Position numbers and translations under genes: made by a program | Shown: piece after piece, positions 8,465 to 16,446 of the stretch | Position numbering within the stretch: the first letter of the stretch is position 1 | How the letters are laid out: the number at the start of each line of letters is the position of its first letter | The notes under the pieces: model-generated | What the model was told of the DNA's origin: nothing | The model's input: only the letters and a program-made list of their open reading frames with translations | The model's database searches: none | Origin: SZUA-35 sp965530755 | GTDB lineage: Bacteria; Actinomycetota; Acidimicrobiia; Acidimicrobiales; SZUA-35 | Assembly: GCA_965530755.1 (NCBI GenBank) | Contig: CBESNA010000014.1 | Coordinates: 24,810-88,809, forward strand | DNA: 64,000 bases | Direction: 5' to 3'

Positions 8465-8632
8465 TCAGTCGTCGTAGTCGTCGTCTTCGTCGAAGGCCGT
8501 TGCGGCCTCAGGCGTGACGGGAAGATCAAAGGGGTCGTCGTCGATTCGGTCCATCAGGGACTCGATGTCGTCATGGCTCGATCGCTTCAGTTGCCGAGCC
8601 TCTTCGTATCTGCGGTGGCGCCCTTTTTTCAC
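8465..8632 (-). CDS. Small basic-to-acidic protein (55 aa)
   Basis: A GTG at 8632 with a good ribosome site (AGGAG, seven bases upstream) opens a 55-codon gene. The N-terminus is strongly basic (VKKGRHRRYEEARQLKR) and the C-terminus strongly acidic (FDEDDDYDD). The charge polarity, ribosome site and convergent terminator argue that it is real although it is short. No family can be named with certainty. A TAGACT hexamer at 8693-8698 (minus strand) could drive it with a leader of about 55 bases. Confidence 0.65.
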   Translation of the reverse strand: MKKGRHRRYEEARQLKRSSHDDIESLMDRIDDDPFDLPVTPEAATAFDEDDDYDD

Positions 8633-8702
8633 GGGGACACTCCTGAACTTCGTTGGCCGGTGGAGAGGTTGGCTCCGATGGCATTGAAGGAAGAGTCTAC
8701 GG

Positions 8703-8725
8703 GGTTCCGCCCGCTCGGGCGAACC
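8703..8725 (-). terminator. Hairpin downstream of rnd
   Basis: GGTTCCGCCCG (8703-8713), CT loop, CGGGCGAACC (8716-8725): a 10-bp stem with one bulge, about 40 bases past the RNase D stop on the minus strand. A second smaller stem, GGAC-TTTTTT-GTCC, sits between the two. Confidence 0.55.
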
Positions 8726-8762
8726 GGCCGAATGGACTTTTTTGTCCGAAACGGGTGAAAAG

Positions 8763-9971
8763 TCACGAAGTCAGCGCTGCACGGCCGCCCGATCGGGGTG
8801 CGAGGGGCAGCGGCTGATGCGATCGAGCCTCGAGGACGAGGTGCCCGTCGGAGTCGAATGCCACGGCCGCGTCGCCGTCGACCAGCTGTCGGATGGGCTC
8901 GCCGACGAGGTCGGCTCTCCAACCCTCGAGGAGGCGGCATTCGTCGCTCTTGCTCAACAAACTCTCGACGTCGGAACGGGTGGCGAGGATGGCCGGATCG
9001 AGCCGGTGATCGCGGGCCAGCTGTGAGATCCATGCCGTCACGAGCGTGACGACGGGGCGAAGCTCCCTCGGCAATTCCGGTCGCCGGACGGCCGGGGTGC
9101 GATCGGGGGCGTCCTTTGCGTTCTCGACGGCGCCGATGATCTCCTTGTCGGCACCGTTTCGAAGGTGCCTACCGTCGAGGCCGCGGAGTTCGAGCAGCTG
9201 TTTGGGATTCGATGGCGCCTTCTGGGCGATGGTGACGACGGCGAGATCGGGCAACACTTGTCTGACCGGCAGGTCGAGCTCGGCTGCCCTGCGTTCCCGC
9301 CAGGCCGCCAAGGCAGTCGCGATCTTGAGTGCTTTGGACTTCAACGACCGAGCTTCCTTGATCCTGGCGATGGCATCTTCCGGTGGGCGCCGACCGCGAG
9401 GCTTCTGCCGCATGATCTCGGACTCCTCTTCTGCCCAGCTCAGACGCCCGAGCTCTTCGAGTTCGGCCACGAGAAGATCGGTCAGCTGAAGGAGATGGTC
9501 GACGTCGCCGGCGGCATAGGTGAGCTGTGCGTCCGTGAGCGGCCGCTTCAGCCAGTCGGTGAGGCGATCGCCTTTCGGGAGATGGAGATCGAGATAGCGA
9601 TCCAGCAACGACGCGAGCGACCCGCTGGAGATACCGAGGAATCCGGCAGCGATCTGCGTGTCGAACAGCCTCGCCGGCACCGTGCCGCACACGAGTTCGA
9701 GAACCTCGAGATCTTGGACGCCTGCATGTAGGACGCAGAGGCTGTCACTGTCGAGGACCTCGGCGAACGGACCGAAGTCGAGGGCGAGAGGGTCGACCAG
9801 GACGACGGTGGGAGCGGTCGCGTCCGGCTCGAACCATGCGAGTTGGACGAGTGCGACCTGCGGAAAGTACGTGCGTTCGCGATGGAACTCGGTGTCGAGC
9901 GCGTACCGCTCGACTCCTCGCAGGGCGCCGATCACCTCGGAGAACTCGTCTTGGTCGGTGATCAGGCGCAT
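8763..9971 (-). CDS. rnd: Ribonuclease D
   Basis: 402 residues. DEDDy 3'-5' exonuclease motifs are visible: LDTEF (D26, E28) for ExoI, LHAGVQDLEVL for ExoII and YAAGDVDHLL (Tyr and Asp) for ExoIII. An HRDC-like helical region follows from about residue 210. The family trims the 3' ends of tRNA precursors and other stable RNAs. A TAGAAT hexamer six bases before the ATG gives it its own promoter; that hexamer shares the TAG stop of the upstream mobA gene. Confidence 0.92.
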   Translation of the reverse strand: MRLITDQDEFSEVIGALRGVERYALDTEFHRERTYFPQVALVQLAWFEPDATAPTVVLVDPLALDFGPFAEVLDSDSLCVLHAGVQDLEVLELVCGTVPARLFDTQIAAGFLGISSGSLASLLDRYLDLHLPKGDRLTDWLKRPLTDAQLTYAAGDVDHLLQLTDLLVAELEELGRLSWAEEESEIMRQKPRGRRPPEDAIARIKEARSLKSKALKIATALAAWRERRAAELDLPVRQVLPDLAVVTIAQKAPSNPKQLLELRGLDGRHLRNGADKEIIGAVENAKDAPDRTPAVRRPELPRELRPVVTLVTAWISQLARDHRLDPAILATRSDVESLLSKSDECRLLEGWRADLVGEPIRQLVDGDAAVAFDSDGHLVLEARSHQPLPLAPRSGGRAALTS

Positions 9972-9977
9972 CGGTGG

Positions 9978-9983
9978 ATTCTA
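9978..9983 (-). promoter_or_regulatory. -10 hexamer TAGAAT of rnd, overlapping the mobA stop
   Basis: TAGAAT (minus strand) with a six-base gap to ATG 9971; its first three bases are the mobA stop codon. Confidence 0.5.
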
Positions 9984-10580
9984 GGCCTCGGTGTGCGGCA
10001 CATCGGCCATGTCCGGTCGGGCTGTTGGCCCTTCCTCATCGAGGAGCGCACGCAGCGTTGGTCGATCATCGGCGTCGAGAAGTGCGCTGGCGTCGACCTC
10101 GATTGGTTCGATGGCGCCGAGGTCGAGCAGATGACGGAATCGCCGCTCCCCCGATCGGACCGCCCGATTGACCTGGGTCGCCCACGACGCCGGCCAACAT
10201 GCCAGAGTCGGCTGGAGTTCCCCGTCGACCGCAGCAACCAACGCGGTCTCAGGAGCGAGACCATCCAGCCGTTCCACGAATCGAATGAGCGTGACGGGCG
10301 TGAGCAGCGGGAGATCGCAGCTGACGGTCAGCACCCAGCCGGAACGGGCGTAGCTCAGTGCCGTGGCGACGCCCGCCAGTGGTCCTTCACCGGGGAATCG
10401 GTCTGCGACCGTGGGAATGCCGAGCAAACCCGGCACACCGCCAACCGCGACGATCGGGTCGATGCCGGCATCTCGCATCGCCGCGAGCACTCTAGGGCCG
10501 ATCACAGCTGCCTTGTCGCCCTCGAAACGGCGGCTTGCGCCACCGGCGAGGATGGCGCCCAGCACTGGTGGTTCGCTCAC
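9981..10580 (-). CDS. mobA: Molybdenum cofactor guanylyltransferase
   Basis: 199 residues from GTG 10580, beginning VSEPPVLGAILAGGASRRF, the nucleotide-binding motif LAGGxSxR of MobA. SCDLPLLTP holds the metal-binding aspartate. The enzyme transfers GMP to molybdopterin to make the bis- or mono-MGD cofactor of DMSO-reductase-type enzymes such as formate dehydrogenases. The open frame extends further upstream but only as antisense to other genes, so the GTG just before the motif is preferred. It lies 13 bases downstream of the DUF3151 gene. Confidence 0.88.
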   Translation of the reverse strand: MSEPPVLGAILAGGASRRFEGDKAAVIGPRVLAAMRDAGIDPIVAVGGVPGLLGIPTVADRFPGEGPLAGVATALSYARSGWVLTVSCDLPLLTPVTLIRFVERLDGLAPETALVAAVDGELQPTLACWPASWATQVNRAVRSGERRFRHLLDLGAIEPIEVDASALLDADDRPTLRALLDEEGPTARPDMADVPHTEA

Positions 10581-10593
10581 CTGATTGCTCGGC

Positions 10594-11034
10594 TCAGGAC
10601 AGATCCGACGGTGGCCATGCAGGATCGAGTTGGCGTAGGAAGAGTGCACAACGCTCGTCCTCGTCCGCCTCGCCGATGTCGGCTGCCGTCCGTTGCAGTC
10701 CGGCGAGCGCTCGGAGGAATCCGCGATTCGTCTGGTGTTGCCACCGCACGAAACCCGAGCCCCTCCAGCCATTCTGGCGGAGCGTGTCGAGGCCTCGGTG
10801 ATAGCCGACTCTGAATGCTGCGTAGCGTTCGATCGGGTGGCGGCCCATTTCCCCGAGCCGTGCCCATCCGTCGATGAATCGTGGGTTGGCGGCCACCACT
10901 TCGGAGATTGCCTGCCGGCGTTGGTCCTCGTCGACGATGGCGAGCGCCGTGGCGAGGGCGGCAGCGGCATCGGGGAACAGGTCGGGCAGGACGGTCTCGG
11001 GTGGTCCGCTGCGGGAAAGTCCGATCTCGGTCAT
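10594..11034 (-). CDS. DUF3151 family protein
   Basis: 146 residues from ATG 11034 (an alternative ATG lies three codons upstream). It carries the DUF3151 landmarks PETVLPDLFPDAA, the run AFRVGYHRGLDTLRQNGWRG, TNRGFLRAL and IGEADEDERCALFLRQLDP. This actinobacterial family of unknown function has predicted tetratricopeptide-like helices. The start overlaps the pyruvate kinase stop (TGATG), so the pair is translationally coupled, and mobA follows. The function is not known. Confidence 0.85.
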   Translation of the reverse strand: MTEIGLSRSGPPETVLPDLFPDAAAALATALAIVDEDQRRQAISEVVAANPRFIDGWARLGEMGRHPIERYAAFRVGYHRGLDTLRQNGWRGSGFVRWQHQTNRGFLRALAGLQRTAADIGEADEDERCALFLRQLDPAWPPSDLS

Positions 11035-12461
11035 CAGGGGCACCTGGCCATGCGGAGGGTGTCGGTGGCGCCGACCGTCGCCGAGCTGCCTCCCAGGACG
11101 GCGACCACCTCACCGGAGCGGATGTGGCCCTGTTCTCGTGCGACCTCGAGGGCGTGCTGGACGGCTTCGGCGTTGTCGCCGATCCGGTCGATCAGGATTG
11201 GTGTGGCCCCCCAGCTCATCATGAGCTGGCGGACTGCCCTCGGCTCCGGGCTGAACCCGAGGATCTTCGCCTGCGGCCGGAAACGGGCGATGGCTCGCAC
11301 GGTGAAACCTGATCGGGTGATACAGATGATGGTCTTGGCGCCGATCTCGGAGGCCGCTCGCCACGTGGCCAGGGTCATCACGTCGGTGACGGCGGCATCG
11401 ACGCTTTGGGGTTCGCTGAGGCGGTCACGCCTGATGGTGTGGGCCCAGCCGGCATAGTCGAATTCGACGTCGGCTCGAGCGGCGATTCTGGCCATGGTGG
11501 CAACCACGTGGGCCGGATCGTTCCCCACGGCGGTCTCGCCCGAGAGCATCACCGCCGACGTGCCGTCGAAGACGGCGTTCGCGACGTCGGAGGCCTCGGC
11601 TCTGGTGGGCGACGGCGACGTGATCATGCTCTCGAGCATCTGGGTGGCCGTGATCGCCGGTCGGCCGAGCGCAATGCAGCGCTCGATGATGTCTTTCTGG
11701 AGGTGCGGAAGCTCCTCGATCGGCATCTCCGAACCGAGGTCGCCGCGGGCGACCATGACGGCGCCGGAGGCTCTGATGATGCCGTCGAGATTCTCCACGG
11801 CGGCTCGCGTCTCGATCTTGGCGACGACGAGCGGTCCACGCGGCGCCGGTTCGAGACCGACCCTTCGAATGTCATGGGCGGATCGCACGAACGAGACTGC
11901 AACGAAATCGACCTCGACATCGACGAACGCGTCGAGGAGGCGCAGGTCCTCCGGTGTCGGCGTGCTCATCTGGAGCCGATCCGAGGGGATGTGGACGCCG
12001 GGGCGACCTTGTGTCTTGCCGCCGAAGAGGACGCGTCCCTGGAGGGCATCACCGTTGTTGCCGACGACCTCGAGCTGGATGGCGCCGTCGCCCAGTGCGA
12101 GGCGGTCACCCGGCAGGACGTCGGTCAGCAGCGTCTCGTAGTCGACGAAGAGGCGTTTCGCGGTGGAGGTCTCGTTACCGGGCAGGAGCTCGATGTCCGT
12201 TCCCTCGACGAGGTCGACGGCTTCGGCGAATTTGCCGAGCCGGACCTTGGGACCGGGGAGATCAGCGAGGATGCCGAGCGGGCGGCCGACCTCATCGCTC
12301 AACTTGCGAAGGCGATGGAACCGTTCGAGGCTGTCCTCGAGCGATCCATGGGAGAGGTTCAGGCGCGCAACGTCCATCCCCGCCTCCATCATGTCCTTCA
12401 GGACACGCTCGTCGTCAGACGCTGGGCCGATGGTTGCGATGATCTTCGTTCGCCTGGTCAC
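11034..12461 (-). CDS. pyk: Pyruvate kinase
   Basis: 475 residues starting MTRRTKIIATIGPAS from a GTG. It contains LNLSHG, the phosphate-binding IVAKIETRAAVEN region (here LVVAKIETRAAV), MVARGDLGSEMP, the ITATQMLESM substrate loop, SGETAVG, and a C-terminal allosteric domain with CITRSGFTVRAIARFRP. It converts phosphoenolpyruvate and ADP to pyruvate and ATP. A TAGCCT hexamer ends seven bases before the GTG, suggesting a leaderless message from the 26-bp gap shared with the histidine phosphatase. Confidence 0.96.
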   Translation of the reverse strand: MTRRTKIIATIGPASDDERVLKDMMEAGMDVARLNLSHGSLEDSLERFHRLRKLSDEVGRPLGILADLPGPKVRLGKFAEAVDLVEGTDIELLPGNETSTAKRLFVDYETLLTDVLPGDRLALGDGAIQLEVVGNNGDALQGRVLFGGKTQGRPGVHIPSDRLQMSTPTPEDLRLLDAFVDVEVDFVAVSFVRSAHDIRRVGLEPAPRGPLVVAKIETRAAVENLDGIIRASGAVMVARGDLGSEMPIEELPHLQKDIIERCIALGRPAITATQMLESMITSPSPTRAEASDVANAVFDGTSAVMLSGETAVGNDPAHVVATMARIAARADVEFDYAGWAHTIRRDRLSEPQSVDAAVTDVMTLATWRAASEIGAKTIICITRSGFTVRAIARFRPQAKILGFSPEPRAVRQLMMSWGATPILIDRIGDNAEAVQHALEVAREQGHIRSGEVVAVLGGSSATVGATDTLRMARCP

Positions 12462-12468
12462 GCGGCTG

Positions 12469-12478
12469 AGGCTAGCGT
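12469..12478. promoter_or_regulatory. Overlapping divergent -10 elements (pyk / histidine phosphatase)
   Basis: The 10-mer AGGCTAGCGT reads TAGCGT on the plus strand (nine bases before ATG 12488) and TAGCCT on the minus strand (seven bases before GTG 12461). The GCTAGC core serves both hexamers in a 26-bp intergenic gap. Confidence 0.5.
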
Positions 12479-12487
12479 CCCCGGCGT

Positions 12488-13087
12488 ATGGAGCTCATCA
12501 TTGTCCGCCATGGCCGCCCGGAACGCATCGAGCATGCAGACGGGGAGGTGGCCGATCCCGAATTGACCGACGTCGGCCACCGCCAGGCTGCGGCACTTGC
12601 CGAGTGGATGAAGGTCGAGCACATCGACTCGCTCTACGTGAGCCCGATGGCCAGAGCTCGTCAGACATCTGTCCCGCTCGAGGCCTTGCTCGGGATGGAA
12701 GCCACGGTTGTTCCTGGGGTGAGGGAGTTCGACGACGGTGAGTCCGCCTACATCCCGATGGAAGAGCTGAAGGCCGACAAGGAAGCGTGGCGGGCGTATC
12801 TGGCCGAGAACGACCAAATGACCAGGGATGACTTCCGGGCCGAGGTCTTGGATGCGTTGGCAGCCATCACAGGTTCGAACCGCGGCAGGCGCGTCGCCGT
12901 GGTGTGTCACGGCGGAGTGATCAACACGTACGCATCGGACGTGCTCGGGTTGGGTGGAGCGATGTTCTTCGCTCCCGACTACACGAGCATCAACCGGTTC
13001 ATGGTGGCATCGTCCGGCGAACGATCCGTGGTGAGTCTCAACGACACCGGCCATCTGCGGGCCAAACCGGACCTCCTTCTGCGTTGA
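12488..13087 (+). CDS. Histidine phosphatase family protein
   Basis: 199 residues starting MELIIVRHGRPE, with the RHG phospho-histidine motif at residues 7-9. LYVSPMARARQTS is the second conserved arginine region, and VVCHGGVIN holds the second catalytic histidine. This is the phosphoglycerate-mutase-like fold; members range from broad phosphatases to phosphoglycerate mutases. The sequence does not show which applies here. It diverges from pyk and converges on the SDR gene, 12 bases away. Confidence 0.85.
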   Translation: MELIIVRHGRPERIEHADGEVADPELTDVGHRQAAALAEWMKVEHIDSLYVSPMARARQTSVPLEALLGMEATVVPGVREFDDGESAYIPMEELKADKEAWRAYLAENDQMTRDDFRAEVLDALAAITGSNRGRRVAVVCHGGVINTYASDVLGLGGAMFFAPDYTSINRFMVASSGERSVVSLNDTGHLRAKPDLLLR

Positions 13088-13099
13088 CCGAGATCGCAG

Positions 13100-13873
13100 T
13101 CAGCGGGATGGAATGCCTCCAGTGACATCGAGGCAGGCACCCGTCGTGTACGAGCTGACAGGTGACAACAGCCAACACACAGCGGCCGCCACCTCGCCCG
13201 CTGTTCCCGGGCGATTCAAGGGAATCCCTCGTCGTGTGGCTTCCGCCGCCAACCAGTTGACATAGGTGGCGTTGCCGTCGATCTCGGCGTGACGCGCCAC
13301 TTGCCTGGGCGTGTCGACCAATCCGACGCCGACGGCGTTCACACGAACGCCGGCCGGTGCGAGCTCGACGGCCAGCGATCGGATCGCGTTGTCGAGCGCG
13401 GCTCGGCCCGCACTGATCGCTCCCATGCTCACCTCGGGGTGCGCCGCAGTCGGCGCTGTCAATCCGACCACGCGCCCGGCCGAGGTGCTGAGGGCCGAGA
13501 TCGCCGGCTTGACGATGTGGAGAAAGGCGGCCAGCTTTTCCGACACATCGTCTGCGATGTCGCCCGAGTTCATTTCGACGAGGCTGCCGTGGCGACCTCG
13601 CCCGGCGATGGCGGCAACACCATCGAGCTGACCCCACCGATCCAATGCTGCGGAGACGACCCCGGCCGCCTGGCGCTCGTCCAGCACATCGGCAGGCACA
13701 GAGAACAGGCGAGTTGAGTCGATGGACGACTCGGCTGCCTCCAGCCGGGCTTGACTTCGGCCGCAGATGGTGACGTTGGCCCCCTCGGAGACGAGCAGGC
13801 GTGCCGTCGCCAGGCCGATCCCCGAGGAGCCGCCGGTGACGATGATGCTCTGGTCGTTGAGGCGGAGATCCAT
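13100..13873 (-). CDS. Atypical short-chain dehydrogenase/reductase, catalytic Tyr and Lys missing
   Basis: 257 residues from ATG 13873. The NAD(P)-binding glycine motif TGGSSGIG (13-20) is intact, and RSLAVELAPAGVRVNAV and LLSPVSSYTTGACLDVTGG are typical SDR sequence. At the active site, where SDRs have YxxxK, this protein has I153-SAG-R157, and the NNAG motif is replaced by AIAGRG. It is therefore unlikely to be a standard oxidoreductase and may be a binding or scaffold member. The long open frame upstream of 13873 is antisense to the DUF2332 gene and is ignored. Confidence 0.82.
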   Translation of the reverse strand: MDLRLNDQSIIVTGGSSGIGLATARLLVSEGANVTICGRSQARLEAAESSIDSTRLFSVPADVLDERQAAGVVSAALDRWGQLDGVAAIAGRGRHGSLVEMNSGDIADDVSEKLAAFLHIVKPAISALSTSAGRVVGLTAPTAAHPEVSMGAISAGRAALDNAIRSLAVELAPAGVRVNAVGVGLVDTPRQVARHAEIDGNATYVNWLAAEATRRGIPLNRPGTAGEVAAAVCWLLSPVSSYTTGACLDVTGGIPSR

Positions 13874-13927
13874 GCCGACATGCTCGCATCCTGATCCGGG
13901 GAATGCCCGGGCGGCTAGAACAGGGCC

Positions 13928-15016
13928 ATGACCGGTATCGACGAGGCCATCACGGGCGACCGCGGTCCCGCAGATGAGCTGACTGTGATGTTTCGATGGT
14001 TCGCGGCGAACAGCTACGGCGACTCCTCGCCGATCTACCGGGCGGTGATCGAGACGGTCGCCGATGACCCCGATCTCTTGGCTGTGGTGAAGGAGGCGCC
14101 ACACGAGGCTCATCACCCTGGTGTCTTGCTCGCTTCGGTGAAGTTTCTCTTGGCCGGGGGAATCGATCACCCGCTGGCCCGTTGCTACCTGGCCGGTCAC
14201 GCTGAGCACGATGATCTCGGCGCGATCTTCCGCTCGTTCGTCCTCGACCATCGTGAGGCGATTCTCGACACCATGCGGGTTCGGCGGGTGCAGACGAACG
14301 AGGTGGCTCGCACGGCAGTCCTGGCACCGGTCGTGCGTGAGGTGCAGCGTCGGGTCGACCAATCGTTGGCGCTGATCGACGTCGGCACCAGCGCCGGCCT
14401 GAACTTGCTGCTCGACGAGGTGCATGTCGACTACGGGCACGCTCGCCTCGGCCGGCCCGACTCCATGCTCACTCTGCGGTGCGAAGCGCTCGGAGACGGG
14501 CCGCCACCCGGGCCAGAGCTCGACATCGCGTGGCGAGTCGGTCTTGATCAGGAACCGATGGATCTCAGCGACGTTGGTGACCGCCGCTGGCTCGAGGCGT
14601 GCATCTGGCCGGAGCACACCGACCGCCTGGAGCGTCTTGCCGTCGCGGCGAGCATGCAGGCTGATGATCCACCACGTCTCGTACGGGGCGATGCTGTCGA
14701 TGCACTGAGCTCATTGATCGCCGAGGTTCCAGACGACCTGGCGTTGGTCGTGATGACGTCGTGGGTGTTCGTCTACCTCAGCGGTCGACAGCGAGCGGAA
14801 TTCGAACGAATCCTTGCTTCGGCGAATCGCCCCGTGGCCTGGGTCAGTGCCGAGTTTCCCGATGTGGTCAGGAACGTCGAACCGATACGGCCTCCTCGTT
14901 CGGCTGAGGAGGACATCAGCAAAGTGGCCGTGGTTTGGTTCCCCGGTACTGGAGAGCCGGAGCGTCGCGAGTTCATCGGGTGGAGCCACAACCACGGGGC
15001 GTGGCTCGACTGGTGA
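13928..15016 (+). CDS. DUF2332 family protein
   Basis: 362 residues with DUF2332 landmarks: FRWFAANSYGDSSPIYRAV near the start, LIDVGTSAGLNLLLD in the middle (a Rossmann-like glycine motif suggesting a methyltransferase fold) and a C-terminal VSAEF...HGAWLDW. The function is unknown; the glycine motif hints at SAM binding but this is unproven. TAGAAC sits six bases before the ATG. It converges on the acyl-CoA dehydrogenase gene across the tandem-repeat block. Confidence 0.82.
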   Translation: MTGIDEAITGDRGPADELTVMFRWFAANSYGDSSPIYRAVIETVADDPDLLAVVKEAPHEAHHPGVLLASVKFLLAGGIDHPLARCYLAGHAEHDDLGAIFRSFVLDHREAILDTMRVRRVQTNEVARTAVLAPVVREVQRRVDQSLALIDVGTSAGLNLLLDEVHVDYGHARLGRPDSMLTLRCEALGDGPPPGPELDIAWRVGLDQEPMDLSDVGDRRWLEACIWPEHTDRLERLAVAASMQADDPPRLVRGDAVDALSSLIAEVPDDLALVVMTSWVFVYLSGRQRAEFERILASANRPVAWVSAEFPDVVRNVEPIRPPRSAEEDISKVAVVWFPGTGEPERREFIGWSHNHGAWLDW

Positions 15017-15019
15017 GAC

Positions 15020-15209
15020 GGTGTCTGGTGTGTCGCCGGAGGAGACATGCGCCGAGCGTGGGGTCGGATGCGAGTGAGCGTCGAGGGTGGTGTCTGGTGT
15101 GTCGCCGGAGGCGTGGGGTCGGATGCGAGTGAGCGTCGAGGGTGGTGTCTGGTGTGTCGCCGGAGGAGACATGCGCCGAGCGTGGGGTCGGATGCGAGTG
15201 AGCGTCGAG
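15020..15209. repeat. Three-unit tandem repeat between convergent genes
   Basis: Unit 1 spans 15020-15088 (69 bp), unit 2 spans 15089-15143 (55 bp) and unit 3 spans 15144-15209 (66 bp, lacking the final GGT). Each begins GGTGTCTGGTGTGTCGCCGG and ends AGCGTCGAG. Unit 2 is the same sequence minus a clean 14-bp piece (AGACATGCGCCGAG). Units are otherwise identical by eye. It fills most of the 204-bp gap between the DUF2332 gene and the acyl-CoA dehydrogenase gene. No spacers or unique segments separate the units, so it is not a CRISPR array. Confidence 0.9.
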
Positions 15210-15220
15210 CGACAGCGAGA

Positions 15221-16408
15221 CTAATTGCGAGGCACTCGCGACCACGAGATTTCTTTGTCGGTTCGGACGTCGCCGGGCAGGCCGAGGACTCGTTCACCGA
15301 GGATGTTCTTCATGACCTCGGTGGTGCCGCCCTCGATCGAGTTGGCCCTGCTCCGCAGGAACGCCTTCTGCGGCGACGAGAACGCCATCGACGTCTCCGG
15401 CTGTTCGAGGTCGTATGGGCCGTAGAGCATGCCTTCGGGACCCATCAGGTTCATGGTGAACGAGTAGATGTCCTTGTTGAGGTCAGCCGACGCCATCTTG
15501 CCGACGGAACCCTCTGGACCCGGGGTTCCGGACTTGCGGTTCTGGGATGAGCGGATGTTGGTGAGGCGATGGACCTCAGAGCGAATCCAGAGCTTCATGA
15601 ACTCGTCGCGCGCGTTGGCTGACGCGTTTCCGTCCAGGAGCGCCTTCTGTGCCACTGCAATGGGTCCCGATCCCTTCGGTGGGACCGTGCCGCCGATCGA
15701 GACTCGCTCGTTCATGAGCGTGGTCAGCGACACTCGCCAACCCTCGCCGATGTCGCCCAGGCGTTCGGCATCCGGCACCCGCGCGTCTGTGAAATAGACC
15801 TCGTTGAATTCGGCTTCGCCGGTCATCTGGCGCAGTGGCCGAACGTCGACGCCGGGCTGCTCCATGTCGACCACGAAGTAGGTCAGACCCTTGTGTTTCG
15901 GTTGTTCCGGGTCGGTACGGGCGACGAGCATGCCCCATTTGGAGAGATGGGCGAGCGTGGTCCACACCTTCTGGCCGTTCACGATCCATTCGTCACCGTC
16001 GCGCTCGGCCCTTGTGGCCAGCCCGGCGACGTCGCTCCCTGCTCCGGGTTCGGAGAACAGCTGACACCACACCTCCTCGCCGGTGAACAACGGCCGGAGA
16101 TAGCGGGCCTTCTGTTCGTCTGTTCCGTGAGCCACGATCGTCGGCGCTCCCATGCCGTAGCCGATCGGGTTGCGGTAGTAGGGCGTCGGTGCCCCGGCGT
16201 CGGCCAGTACTCGGTTGACGACGGTCTGGAGCCTCGGGGCCAGGCCGAGCCCGCCGTTGCCCTCGGGAAAGTGCACCCAGGCCAGACCGGCATCGAATTG
16301 GGCACCGAGGAAGTCGGTTGCAGAAACCGTCGCCGGGTCGGTGGAGGCGAGCAGAGCTCGGCAGCGTGTGGTGATGTCGGATTCGAGATCAGTGGTGACA
16401 GCGGTCAT
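15221..16408 (-). CDS. Acyl-CoA dehydrogenase family protein
   Basis: 395 residues from ATG 16408. ACAD signatures: LFSEPGAGSDVAGL (FAD/substrate region), VNGQKVWTTLAHLSKWGML, PLRQMTGEAEFNEVYF, and a C-terminal IEGGTTEVMKNILGERVLGLP, the nucleotide-binding tail. FAD-dependent alpha,beta-dehydrogenation of an acyl-CoA is expected; the chain length or sterol preference is not readable. The open frame upstream of 16408 has no family similarity. A TACGAT hexamer (16417-16422) sits eight bases before the start. Its neighbours, flavin reductase and CoA ligase, suit a lipid or sterol catabolic locus. Confidence 0.9.
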   Translation of the reverse strand: MTAVTTDLESDITTRCRALLASTDPATVSATDFLGAQFDAGLAWVHFPEGNGGLGLAPRLQTVVNRVLADAGAPTPYYRNPIGYGMGAPTIVAHGTDEQKARYLRPLFTGEEVWCQLFSEPGAGSDVAGLATRAERDGDEWIVNGQKVWTTLAHLSKWGMLVARTDPEQPKHKGLTYFVVDMEQPGVDVRPLRQMTGEAEFNEVYFTDARVPDAERLGDIGEGWRVSLTTLMNERVSIGGTVPPKGSGPIAVAQKALLDGNASANARDEFMKLWIRSEVHRLTNIRSSQNRKSGTPGPEGSVGKMASADLNKDIYSFTMNLMGPEGMLYGPYDLEQPETSMAFSSPQKAFLRSRANSIEGGTTEVMKNILGERVLGLPGDVRTDKEISWSRVPRN

Positions 16409-16446
16409 GGAGCCAGATCGTACGGCGGCCCTTCGGAACGACCCAA

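Noticed and set aside
12870..12885. GGTTCGAACC resembling a tRNA T-arm
   Set aside because: Lies inside the histidine phosphatase coding region; no acceptor or anticodon stems around it.
15020..15209. CRISPR-like array
   Set aside because: Units are contiguous and have no unique spacers; no cas genes nearby.
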